Positions 44,345-52,487 of a stretch of 64,000 nucleotides of DNA are shown in pieces. Made by a program: the position numbers and the translations under genes. Source of the DNA: CAYTKU01 sp964550845 (lineage in GTDB: Bacteria; Patescibacteriota; Patescibacteriia; Magasanikbacterales; UBA922); the NCBI GenBank assembly GCA_964550845.1, contig CAZKAD010000001.1, forward strand, positions 62,001 through 126,000. Reading direction: 5' to 3'. The stretch's first letter is position 1. The number at the start of each line of letters is the position of its first letter. The notes under the pieces were generated by a model. The model was not told where the DNA came from. It saw only the letters and a program-made list of their open reading frames with translations, and did not search any database.

Positions 44345-44415
44345 TCTTCGAATTGGTTAAACGTTTTTGAAGGGACTGGTTAAACGTCCCTTTGGAATTT
44401 TTCGAATTAGTTAAA
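44345..44415. repeat. palindromic element copies
   Basis: GAATTGGTTAAACG, GACTGGTTAAACGTCCCTTTGG and GAATTAGTTAAAG in the divergent gap between TFIIB and the 138-aa gene. Confidence 0.7.
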
Positions 44416-44437
44416 GTGGTTATTGGAGATAGAAACA

Positions 44438-44854
44438 ATGTCAAAGAGAGCAACACTTTCGAAATTGTTCAAAGAAAATTTGCTTTCTTTTCTTAAGATT
44501 CTGCAAGAATATGTATCTGATAGTAAAGATCTTTACGAAGCTGAAAATGCGATTGAAGTTGGTTTGATTCCAATTGTAACTATTATTGATAATATCGCCC
44601 GCAAACTTAACGAAGAAGGAGTCGCAGATGAGAAAAAAGTAAATGTGATGGAAAAGATTAAGAATCGGGATGAAAGTTTCTTTCTTGATGATAAGACCAA
44701 TTTCTTTGCTAGTTTAAATTCAAAGGGCAAGGCACTCGAATTTAAGGCTTTGTGGCAAGATCCAAGTTTTACTCAACAAAATAAAGATGCGATTTGGGAA
44801 TGGGTGGAAATTCTGACTGAAATTGTACACAGCTACAAACTGGCGACTAATTAA
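44438..44854 (+). CDS. hypothetical helical protein, 138 aa
   Basis: Not recognised. All-helical, ending NKDAIWEWVEILTEIVHSYK, a layout I associate with small conserved giant-virus proteins of unknown function. The ATG at 44438 is used; the earlier codon at 44423 is TTG. Confidence 0.65.
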   Translation: MSKRATLSKLFKENLLSFLKILQEYVSDSKDLYEAENAIEVGLIPIVTIIDNIARKLNEEGVADEKKVNVMEKIKNRDESFFLDDKTNFFASLNSKGKALEFKALWQDPSFTQQNKDAIWEWVEILTEIVHSYKLATN

Positions 44855-44872
44855 ACGTCCTTGAGAAGACTA

Positions 44873-44900
44873 ATTTCGAAAGAACAACTTCTTTCGAAAT
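44873..44900. terminator. shared convergent 3' hairpin
   Basis: ATTTCGAAAGAA-CAAC-TTCTTTCGAAAT, a 12-bp perfect stem between the stops at 44854 (+) and 44916 (-). Confidence 0.75.
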
Positions 44901-44915
44901 AATGAGTATCATCAC

Positions 44916-45191
44916 TTACTTCTTTGCGATACGTTTTTGTCGCTCCTTTTCCTTGATCTGCTGTTTGTCTCTTTCAGCAGCCTTTTTACGTTCCTTTTGA
45001 GCACGCCTTCGATCGGCACGATTGCCTTGAAATCCGATTTCGGGAATATTTTGATCGAGGAGAGGAAGATATCCTTTTTGATTGATTTTCTCGACTTCTT
45101 TCATCGAATTATCGAGTTGAGGAGCCATGTGTCTAATAAAATCAGACAACTTCATTCCTTCGTACGTCTTATCATCTGTAGGATCGCTCAT
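44916..45191 (-). CDS. small basic-tailed protein, 91 aa
   Basis: Not recognised. Acidic start, then a strongly charged Lys/Arg/Glu helix (RRRAQKERKKAAERDKQQIK) to the end. Could bind nucleic acid or form a coiled coil. Confidence 0.6.
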   Translation of the reverse strand: MSDPTDDKTYEGMKLSDFIRHMAPQLDNSMKEVEKINQKGYLPLLDQNIPEIGFQGNRADRRRAQKERKKAAERDKQQIKEKERQKRIAKK

Positions 45192-45240
45192 TTTTTTAAA
45201 TTCTCTTTCTTAAAAAAGAAAAGTTCCTTAAACGAACAAA

Positions 45241-48200
45241 ATGTCTGTCTTCGAAAAGTTCCAGAAGAAGGTAAGACAAAACAAGAAAAATAACCTCAAA
45301 AATCTACCTCTTGAACAGTTGAATCGAGAGATAGTTTTTGACGCAGATTCTTTAAATGTATTGTTATTCTGGGCACGAAAATTCGGGATTAATCCAAAGG
45401 GACTTTCGGAACGAGATTTGAAAGAGAAAATTGTCCAGCAAGTTGAAAATCAAAAACTTCGACGTGCAGACATTGGGTACGAAGTCAAACAAATTCTCTC
45501 TCAGAGTCCCCAGCGAAAAGAACCCCAAAAAGTGTCTCTCCCTTTTAAAGACTTTGAACATATTGATGAAGCTGCCGATCCTCTATTTGAAGATGAGCCA
45601 GAACTTCATCAGATTAACGGTGAACTCAAATTCGAAGAGAAGAATTATGTTCGAGATCTGAAATTGGCTGAAGGAGATGCAGAAAAATACGGGTTTCTGA
45701 ATGTGAATGCATATGATCAATTTCGGAACATTATTTCTTATTTGAGAGCTTATTTGAGAGGAAAAATCAATACTGTCATCGAAGGCGATTATACAGCTCA
45801 ATTCATGAAACTTTGGAATATTCTTTCAGAAGAAAATAAAAGTATCTTTATCTATGAATATTTCGATAAAGCAAGTATCCAAGATAACCCTCTAACTGTA
45901 CTCGAAAAATTTATTCGAGATTTGCGTGAGAAAGCAATTATCACGATTGAACAAGATATTGTTGCCTATCTTCAATCTTTCCTTCATGTCGTGAGAGCAA
46001 AATTCTATCTTTCATCAGCTCTCACAATTCGAGCTCAGCTGAGTGAAGCCGATCAAACCAAACTTAAACTATTATTCCAAAGTCTAATTAAGACGGCAGA
46101 AATGTCGAAGAAAGTTCAATCTCTCCAAACTCAATCGATTGAAGAGAAACTTGTTGAAATGGGATTAATTACAGTCGAAAGTTTAAAACCTCTTTCAAAT
46201 TACAAAGAACTTCAAGATTATGCTCACAATTTATTATATTATAGTAAATCAATTCAAGAAAAGAAAAATCTTGACGATCTTCTCCAACTACCCAACGTAG
46301 CCGTGTTTGAACGAGAGTTTAATAAGCTTACTCTAACTCATGAACAAAAAAGATCTGAGTATGATCAAAAATATGGAATCGTTCAACTTCCTGTCCTTCA
46401 AATGGAGTTTGCTCTCGCTTACATTCGAGGAGGGTATAATATGAGAGCACTTGATGCACTTAATCAATACCTATTGAATAAGGGTTATGTTCCTTCTACC
46501 AAGAGCAAAGTTACGAAACTTGATGATTATGGATTACTTAATCCATATCTTTCATACACCAATCGAATACTTCCCCCGCGAAAAGTCGAACTTCAGCGAG
46601 TGAAGAAATGTATGGCTCAATTGGGAACAAATTTGGCTATTCGATTGATTGATGGCCAAAACTTAGTCGTTCCAGAGTGGCAACTTCAAAATATTGGAGC
46701 TTACTATTTGCCCTCGGAAAGATTTCTGCAACTTCTTTGTGATTATACATGGAGAATTTCATCGACTATTGAACCTGTGGTTGAACTTACTCTAACTAAA
46801 GAAAATCTTCCACAAGAATTAAAACAAACAAATGTTCTCACCGTTCGAGTTGAAATTGTTAAAGTTTCTCCAAAAGGGGAGATTCTACCCACTTCAGGAT
46901 ATGAATTGAACTCGATTCTTCGAAAGGCATCTGAAGAATTTTCAATTCCAAAAGTTGATGCACAAACTATTCTCAAAACACCAGTGAATTTACTTGCGCC
47001 AAATTATCCTCGAAGATTGCTACTCGTCACAAGTCGATATCCAGAAATCCCAGAAAAGTACCCTCAGGCATTGTTACCGGTTAGAAATATTGGAGGATCA
47101 AAGGAGAAACCTGGCAATGTTATTGACGCCATCTTTGAACTTTTTTATGCAGAACACCAACATCTAACTCTGGAGGAATTTTATTTGAAGGGTTTATTTT
47201 GCTTTGCTCCATGGATTCCATTTTTTATGTCGTCTTCATGGAAGAAAGAAAATCGAAACGAAGGACGGGAGATTGAATTTTCAGGTATGTTTGCAGTTGG
47301 TAAATTACACTATAAGAAAACGATTGAGAAAACAACAATAGGTGTTGAACTGATTGAGAAACACACGGTAGATATCGACGTGATTCCAGAGCTCAAAGTT
47401 GTACTCAAAACTGTTGAGGAACTTTTACTCAAAACTGGTAAGAAATTTTCAACCGATTTCCTCGATAAATTCACTCCGCCAAATATTCTTAAAATTCCTC
47501 CAATTATTTTACCTCGAATGGATGCTCTTGGATTAATGGAAGGAATCGAGAGATTATTGAAACCGGCTTTATACACTCCAAAATATTGGATCCTTGAACA
47601 ACTTGAAAAAGGAAGAATTACTCCTCAAGGCTTCTATCATATGACTCTTGAACAAAAATTGCCCGAAGAGACTGATTTTGTTTCTCTCTCGAAAGCAATT
47701 ACTCAATATCTATATGATTTTGGCAACGCAGTCTTGATTCGAGGATTTGTTCCACCAATGTTGAAAGTGATTCCGCTTGATGAGGTGGAAAGAAAATTAA
47801 ATCGAATTACTGGAGTTCGTGAGTCAAATTTTCTTGCTTCTGCTACAACATTTGAAGAGATTTGTCCTGTCTCAATTGGAAATCGATCTGATTATGTGAT
47901 GATCACCAATCAAGGAAGTACCAATTATTATGCAATTGACCAATTACTTGAACAATTTGCACAAGGAAATTTTCTTGATCAAAATGAAGTAAAGTTTTCG
48001 GACGAAATTATTTCTTCAATTCAAGAACGATATCTTCCGACAAAGAAAGCATCTCGAAAAGATGATTCATTAATTGAAGTGCTTCAACTTGCAAAGAAAG
48101 ATAGCAAAATTGATCAAGATCAACTCCAGAAAGAATTCAATCAACATTTTGAATTGAAGGATCTTTACCTTCAACCGGAGAGTGTTGTCGAAAAATTGCT

Positions 48201-48378
48201 GGTTGAATTTAGTAGTAATTCACATGTTTGTGCACAATGTAAACAAAAGACTGACAATTCGATTACTTCTTTAGTTTCTGATAACAAAGGAAAACGATAT
48301 CAAGCGCATTTTTGCCAGATTAAATGCCTAAATCAATTTAACTTTGAAAATCGAGTTCATCCAGAAGAAATTGAATAA
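45241..48378 (+). CDS. large hypothetical protein with C-terminal zinc site, 1045 aa
   Basis: Not recognised. Near residue 38, LNVLLFWARKFGINPKGLSERDLKEKI resembles a SAP-like helix-hinge-helix. The bulk is helical without visible catalytic motifs. The last 50 residues hold CAQCKQK...HFCQIKCLNQF, a treble-clef-like zinc site (C-x2-C ... C-x3-C) similar to FCS/MYM fingers. Length and position among transcription genes suggest a conserved core protein, but I cannot name it. Confidence 0.75.
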   Translation: MSVFEKFQKKVRQNKKNNLKNLPLEQLNREIVFDADSLNVLLFWARKFGINPKGLSERDLKEKIVQQVENQKLRRADIGYEVKQILSQSPQRKEPQKVSLPFKDFEHIDEAADPLFEDEPELHQINGELKFEEKNYVRDLKLAEGDAEKYGFLNVNAYDQFRNIISYLRAYLRGKINTVIEGDYTAQFMKLWNILSEENKSIFIYEYFDKASIQDNPLTVLEKFIRDLREKAIITIEQDIVAYLQSFLHVVRAKFYLSSALTIRAQLSEADQTKLKLLFQSLIKTAEMSKKVQSLQTQSIEEKLVEMGLITVESLKPLSNYKELQDYAHNLLYYSKSIQEKKNLDDLLQLPNVAVFEREFNKLTLTHEQKRSEYDQKYGIVQLPVLQMEFALAYIRGGYNMRALDALNQYLLNKGYVPSTKSKVTKLDDYGLLNPYLSYTNRILPPRKVELQRVKKCMAQLGTNLAIRLIDGQNLVVPEWQLQNIGAYYLPSERFLQLLCDYTWRISSTIEPVVELTLTKENLPQELKQTNVLTVRVEIVKVSPKGEILPTSGYELNSILRKASEEFSIPKVDAQTILKTPVNLLAPNYPRRLLLVTSRYPEIPEKYPQALLPVRNIGGSKEKPGNVIDAIFELFYAEHQHLTLEEFYLKGLFCFAPWIPFFMSSSWKKENRNEGREIEFSGMFAVGKLHYKKTIEKTTIGVELIEKHTVDIDVIPELKVVLKTVEELLLKTGKKFSTDFLDKFTPPNILKIPPIILPRMDALGLMEGIERLLKPALYTPKYWILEQLEKGRITPQGFYHMTLEQKLPEETDFVSLSKAITQYLYDFGNAVLIRGFVPPMLKVIPLDEVERKLNRITGVRESNFLASATTFEEICPVSIGNRSDYVMITNQGSTNYYAIDQLLEQFAQGNFLDQNEVKFSDEIISSIQERYLPTKKASRKDDSLIEVLQLAKKDSKIDQDQLQKEFNQHFELKDLYLQPESVVEKLLVEFSSNSHVCAQCKQKTDNSITSLVSDNKGKRYQAHFCQIKCLNQFNFENRVHPEEIE

Positions 48379-48426
48379 ATAAATCGGAGAGGTAGAAGAA
48401 ATTAAATAATTTTTCCTCTTACAAAA

Positions 48427-48630
48427 ATGAGTGTATATACTACTGAACAAAATTACGGATTGCCTGAAGCATCTGCACTTCATAATTACCTCTTTAAGAA
48501 TGGTATCGTAATTGTATATCGAACATTTCCCGAGTTAATCGAGGCGGTTGGTCATCATTTTGAAGAACAACTTATCGAACCTTCTCGAGAACTACAAAAG
48601 CTACTCGAAAAATATGCTGCTCAACAATGA
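48427..48630 (+). CDS. small hypothetical protein, 67 aa
   Basis: Not recognised. Short helical protein (EASALHNYLFKNG, ELQKLLEKYAAQQ). AATAATTTTTCCTC just upstream is promoter-like. Confidence 0.55.
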   Translation: MSVYTTEQNYGLPEASALHNYLFKNGIVIVYRTFPELIEAVGHHFEEQLIEPSRELQKLLEKYAAQQ

Positions 48631-48660
48631 GAAATGTCGGCAAAAAATGAAATTTGAAGA

Positions 48661-48687
48661 ATTGTTTCTTCATTAAAAGAAACAATG
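48661..48687 (+). terminator. hairpin ending at the ligase ATG
   Basis: ATTGTTTCTT-CATTAA-AAGAAACAAT; the last bases abut the ligase start codon. Confidence 0.55.
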
Positions 48688-49944
48688 AGTCAAGGAAGTC
48701 AAGGAAGCGAAGTAAGTCAAGTCAGCGTCAAAGGTAGAGGTGCGATTACAGTTCAAGTTAACAAACAAACATTCCAGGTGCACGAAGAGGTAATTAATGG
48801 ATATCTTGTCTATCAGTTTCCTGTGTTAACAAAATTGGATAAACTTGGTCGACAATCATTCTGGAGAATTTATGTCATTGGACCTTTTTATTACCGTGAA
48901 TCATGGATTATCAACAAAAAGGGTGAACAAAGTATTGTGAAACAATTTCCTGCTGTGAGGGCAATACCTAAGAATGTTGGCCGAGCAAATCAAACTTCTG
49001 AGGGTGAACAAGCACTTTTCGAAGCCTTTTCTCAATGGAAGGGTAAACGAGATGAATTGTATCATCCTCTTGGAGAAAACCAAACTGAAGTTAAAGTTGG
49101 AGAAGGAGCCCTGATTGATCTTCTTCGTCCGATGCTCGCACAGCCATATGAGAAGCAAAACATTTTCCCGATTGCAGCATCAAGAAAACTTGATGGTGTT
49201 CGATGTATGATCTATGAAGAGAAGGGAAAAATTATGATGATTAGTCGCCAAGGTAAAGAAATCTTTTTCCTTGATAATATTCGTAATGATGCAAAGATGA
49301 TCTTTTCAAGTTTGCCAAATGTTGTTCTTGATGGTGAACTTTATTCTCATTCAATTCCATTCAATGTAATTAGCGGGGCTGTTCGTTCAAAGAATAAACC
49401 ATCTGCAAAAGATGATCAAATTGAATTCCATCTTTTTGATCTCTATTTTCCAGCCAATCCCGGTGTTACATATCGTCAACGAGCTGATCTTCTCCGACAA
49501 ATTGCTAACTTCCCTTTGAAGAGGACTAAGATTGTCGACTATGAAGTGATTCAAAATGAAGCTGAAATGATTGAAAAACACAATCAATATGTTAAAGAAG
49601 GCTACGAAGGTATTATTTTGAGAAAGCTCGATGAACCTTACTATCTTGGTAAAAGAGTCAGTGCCATCTTGAAATTTAAAGCTTTTAAAGATGAAGAATT
49701 TCAAATCATCGATGTTGTCGAAGGCAAGGGTACTGAAGAAGGAGCTGCTGTATTTGTGGTACGTACCAATGACGATCAAAAATTTCAAGTCCGTCCTCGA
49801 GGAGACTTTGAGTGGAGAAAGAATATTTTCCAGAATCGTGACAAAGTGATTGGTAAAATGTTGACTGTTCGTTATCAACCTTCAAGTGAGCCTGGAGTAT
49901 TGCCCCGATTTCCAGTTGGGATTGCAATCCGTGATTACGAATAA
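48685..49944 (+). CDS. ATP-dependent DNA ligase with WGR-like N-terminus
   Basis: 419 aa. Nucleotidyltransferase motif I is SRKLDGVRC (adenylated Lys near residue 168), followed by VVLDGELY, FHLFDLYF, GYEGIILRK and ILKFKAF, then an OB-fold with MLTVRYQ. This is the compact ATP ligase type. The first 130 residues are not the usual ligase N-domain; SFWRIYVIGPFYYRESWI with GEQS resembles a WGR nucleic-acid-binding module. Role: nick sealing in replication or base-excision repair. Confidence 0.88.
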   Translation: MSQGSQGSEVSQVSVKGRGAITVQVNKQTFQVHEEVINGYLVYQFPVLTKLDKLGRQSFWRIYVIGPFYYRESWIINKKGEQSIVKQFPAVRAIPKNVGRANQTSEGEQALFEAFSQWKGKRDELYHPLGENQTEVKVGEGALIDLLRPMLAQPYEKQNIFPIAASRKLDGVRCMIYEEKGKIMMISRQGKEIFFLDNIRNDAKMIFSSLPNVVLDGELYSHSIPFNVISGAVRSKNKPSAKDDQIEFHLFDLYFPANPGVTYRQRADLLRQIANFPLKRTKIVDYEVIQNEAEMIEKHNQYVKEGYEGIILRKLDEPYYLGKRVSAILKFKAFKDEEFQIIDVVEGKGTEEGAAVFVVRTNDDQKFQVRPRGDFEWRKNIFQNRDKVIGKMLTVRYQPSSEPGVLPRFPVGIAIRDYE

Positions 49945-49954
49945 GCAAACAAAA

Positions 49955-49978
49955 CTTTTGTTCCTTTGGGAACAAAAG
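49955..49978 (+). terminator. 3' hairpin
   Basis: CTTTTGTTCC-TTTG-GGAACAAAAG, 10-bp perfect stem after the ligase stop. Confidence 0.75.
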
Positions 49979-50040
49979 AATTAAACGTCTTAAGAGACTC
50001 ACTGAATTGGTTAAACGTCTCCAAAAAGACCGGTTAAACC
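49979..50040. repeat. palindromic element copies
   Basis: GAATTAAACGTCTTAAGAGACTC then TTGGTTAAACGTCTCC...GACCGGTTAAACC, two to three units upstream of the 141-aa gene. Confidence 0.7.
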
Positions 50041-50057
50041 TTTTCTTCATATTAAAA

Positions 50058-50483
50058 ATGGATCTTCGTTCCCTTTCCGAATATTCCTCACAGGAGCATC
50101 AGCTTGAATTTGATTATCAATATGATGAAAATGATGTTAATTATCGTGATCATGAATGGGATTTTGGAAATCAGCACAAAGAAATAGAACAACTTCACCA
50201 AGAAGATCTTAAAGAGGGAAAAATGAAGGTTATTTCTGCAGCTGAATTGAGGAAATTATCAATGCGACCAAAACTCGACTTCAAGCAAGTTTTAGAATAC
50301 ATTAATGAACAATTATTATTAGCGTCTCGAAAAAACACAGATCATATTGTATGTTCTTTTACAGATATTTCGAGAAATACTATCGAGCAGGCAATGACTT
50401 ATCTTGTTGCACAAGGATTTCAAGTAAAAGTAAAAGTGCCTTTAATTGAAGAGGAGAAATATCTCTGTCTTATTCAATGGTAA
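50058..50483 (+). CDS. hypothetical protein, 141 aa
   Basis: Not recognised. Acidic N-terminal 50 residues (QEHQLEFDYQYDENDVNY), then a helical/beta C-terminal domain. The ATG at 50058 is used; upstream codons in frame belong to palindromic repeats. Confidence 0.6.
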   Translation: MDLRSLSEYSSQEHQLEFDYQYDENDVNYRDHEWDFGNQHKEIEQLHQEDLKEGKMKVISAAELRKLSMRPKLDFKQVLEYINEQLLLASRKNTDHIVCSFTDISRNTIEQAMTYLVAQGFQVKVKVPLIEEEKYLCLIQW

Positions 50484-50505
50484 TGATATCTTCGAAAAGA
50501 TATCA
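50484..50505. terminator. shared convergent 3' hairpin
   Basis: TGATATCTT-CGAA-AAGATATCA, 9-bp perfect stem beginning at the stop codon. Confidence 0.7.
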
Positions 50506-50518
50506 TGTATTTACTTAC

Positions 50519-51088
50519 TTACTTTCGGCGCTTCAATTTGTCAAGTCGTGTTGAAAGTTCTTGCATTTTTTTGGTCAATTGATTAATTTCCTCTTCATCC
50601 TCGTCTTCATCGTGCTTCGAAGATCGAGATCGTCCTTTCTTTGGCGAGGGACTCTTTCGTCCTTTCTTTGGAGAACGACCCCTTTTTGGCGAGGGACTCT
50701 TTCGTCGATCTTCCTCCTCACTGTCATTCTTTTCTTCTTCACTTTCACTTTCGGACTCTTCTGAAGACTCATCTCCTTCTCGACGAGACGATCGTTCATC
50801 CTTTTTGGCCAGATTTTCTTCATGCTTGGTTTTTGGAGCTTGTTGATATCTTGCTCTTGACTGAGATGGCAAATCGAGATAATTTTCAAGAGCCTCTTGA
50901 TTCTCTTTTGGAACAATCCATCCGGTTCCATAGGCTTTTGAAGAACTCTTTCGTCCTCCGAACTTTTTCAACAAATCGACATATTGACCCATTTTCTCTT
51001 CAGGGCATGACAAGAAAAAGCGAGCTTCGTCATAAGGTCCGATTTTCAAATACTTTGAACTTGAACTCATTGGATTTTGTTTAATCAT
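50519..51088 (-). CDS. charged protein with KSPSPK-type repeats, 189 aa
   Basis: N-terminal 75 residues form a compact domain (YLKIGPYDEARFFLSCPEEKMG, GTGWIVPKENQEALENYL). Then a Glu/Ser-rich stretch, basic KSPSPKKGR repeats encoded by imperfect DNA repeats (about 50637-50700), and a short C-terminal coiled coil. A nucleic-acid-binding or chromatin-like role is possible. Start could be 51070 instead. Confidence 0.65.
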   Translation of the reverse strand: MIKQNPMSSSSKYLKIGPYDEARFFLSCPEEKMGQYVDLLKKFGGRKSSSKAYGTGWIVPKENQEALENYLDLPSQSRARYQQAPKTKHEENLAKKDERSSRREGDESSEESESESEEEKNDSEEEDRRKSPSPKRGRSPKKGRKSPSPKKGRSRSSKHDEDEDEEEINQLTKKMQELSTRLDKLKRRK

Positions 51089-51118
51089 TCCGATGAATGT
51101 TTAAATTATCTTTTGTGA

Positions 51119-51847
51119 TTAAAAATTTTCTTCATCTTCCCCATCTTCTTCTTCCTCCTCTTCTTCCTCTTCTTCCTCCTCGTGAAAATCATCAGCAGTT
51201 AAAACATTTGCAAGCTTCTCATCAACAACTCGATTCATTCCTTCATCAAGATTTCGTGGAATGAAATATGGAATGTTTAGTTCGAGACATTTCTCGACAT
51301 CGGATGCATTCAAATTGTGTTTCTTACCATGACGGAATGAAGCAATTGCATGTTGTGAAACTGGATCAAATACTAGACCTGTTTCTGGATGCCAGAAATC
51401 TAATCCGTTTTCATGACGAACAACCCCGATTCGCGCAACTCGACTTCGAATCTTGTTAATAATTTCACCTTTTGTTTGTTCTGGGAACTTAAGTTTTTTC
51501 GTTTTATTTGGCTCTGGTCTACCTTCTACTCTTGCTAAGAGTTGAGCTTTATTACCAGTCAATTTCAATCCTTTTGATCTACATATCTCTTTCAACTCAG
51601 CAGTTGAATATTTTGATTCGGCAGTTGAATATTTTGATTCGTCAGCCTTACTCGACTTTACTTTTTCAATGAACGATTGAAGTTGAAAGTTACGAACATC
51701 TTTAGCTGATACAATTGTCGAAGTTACTTGTTTCGCAGAAGCCTCGATGTAGGCACTTCGAAGTTTGTCAAAAGGAATTCCATACCGAGAAAGTTCCTGA
51801 AAGAAAAGACGAAACTTTTGCGTGAGTAACAATGGTAAAGTTTCCAT
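51119..51847 (-). CDS. SAP-domain protein with polyglutamate tail, 242 aa
   Basis: A clear SAP motif, YSTAELKEICRSKGLKLTG-NKAQLLAR, around residues 75-105, preceded by an in-frame 21-bp duplication (SKYSTAE twice). C-terminal half includes WHPETGLVFDPVSQHAI, and the protein ends in a run of about 13 Glu. The SAP domain suggests DNA binding; the rest is unknown. Confidence 0.75.
   Translation of the reverse strand: METLPLLLTQKFRLFFQELSRYGIPFDKLRSAYIEASAKQVTSTIVSAKDVRNFQLQSFIEKVKSSKADESKYSTAESKYSTAELKEICRSKGLKLTGNKAQLLARVEGRPEPNKTKKLKFPEQTKGEIINKIRSRVARIGVVRHENGLDFWHPETGLVFDPVSQHAIASFRHGKKHNLNASDVEKCLELNIPYFIPRNLDEGMNRVVDEKLANVLTADDFHEEEEEEEEEEEEDGEDEENF
51600..51642 (-). repeat. 21-bp coding duplication
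   Basis: GCAGTTGAATATTTTGATTCG twice in tandem (plus-strand reading), encoding the duplicated SKYSTAE before the SAP domain. Confidence 0.85.
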
Positions 51848-51865
51848 TGTTTTGAATTGATTTTA

Positions 51866-51896
51866 AATTGATTCTTTAAACAAGAAGAATCAATTT
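51866..51896 (-). terminator. 3' hairpin
   Basis: AATTGATTCTT-TAAACAAG-AAGAATCAATT between the stop at 51928 and the SAP gene start at 51847. Confidence 0.65.
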
Positions 51897-51927
51897 TTAA
51901 TTGGTTTGAAGATCGTTATTTTACACC

Positions 51928-52443
51928 TTAAACCTTCGTCACTTCGTAAGAATACATTTCATCTCCACCTAACGGCTTTGACAACATGTGTCGAGGAGCA
52001 TCACCAAGACCAACATCACGGAATGAATGCACCGAGTTGACTGGAGGAATATAATCAGCACCAATATTCCAAACTGTGCTTGGAGAAACGAAACGACTCT
52101 TCAATGCAACTCCAACATTAAAAGTGTCAGGATAGTCTTGGCTAAAGGGATCGGCCATCGTGCTATCTCCGAGTAGATCTTGAGGAGTTAGAAATTCTCC
52201 GTGGACCTTGTCTTTAGAAACTTGTTCTGGTTCATCAACCGGAACCATATCCTTAAACATACTTGGATCACTTACTGGTGGCGATCGAAAATAGGCGTCA
52301 GAAAGTCCCGAGATTGCGCCAATTGGAGCTGCGGGAGATTCTCGATTGTCAATCATAGGAGGAACTGTAAGTCCCTCCTTCTTCTTGAGCATAACGACAA
52401 TCGCCACAACTGCTGCGATAACAAGGAGCCAATAAATCTTCAT
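51928..52443 (-). CDS. N-terminally anchored virion-like membrane protein, 171 aa
   Basis: A single N-terminal hydrophobic helix (IYWLLVIAAVVAIVVML) followed by KKKEG and a polar Pro/Ser/Asp-rich body. Same architecture as the 123-aa gene at 62815. The ATG at 52443 is used. A GAATGATTTTTG promoter-like motif lies upstream, overlapping the end of the 1398-aa gene. Confidence 0.7.
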   Translation of the reverse strand: MKIYWLLVIAAVVAIVVMLKKKEGLTVPPMIDNRESPAAPIGAISGLSDAYFRSPPVSDPSMFKDMVPVDEPEQVSKDKVHGEFLTPQDLLGDSTMADPFSQDYPDTFNVGVALKSRFVSPSTVWNIGADYIPPVNSVHSFRDVGLGDAPRHMLSKPLGGDEMYSYEVTKV

Positions 52444-52487
52444 CTCTCTCGATTTTATTGATGAAGAAAAAAAGAAAAAAACAAAAA

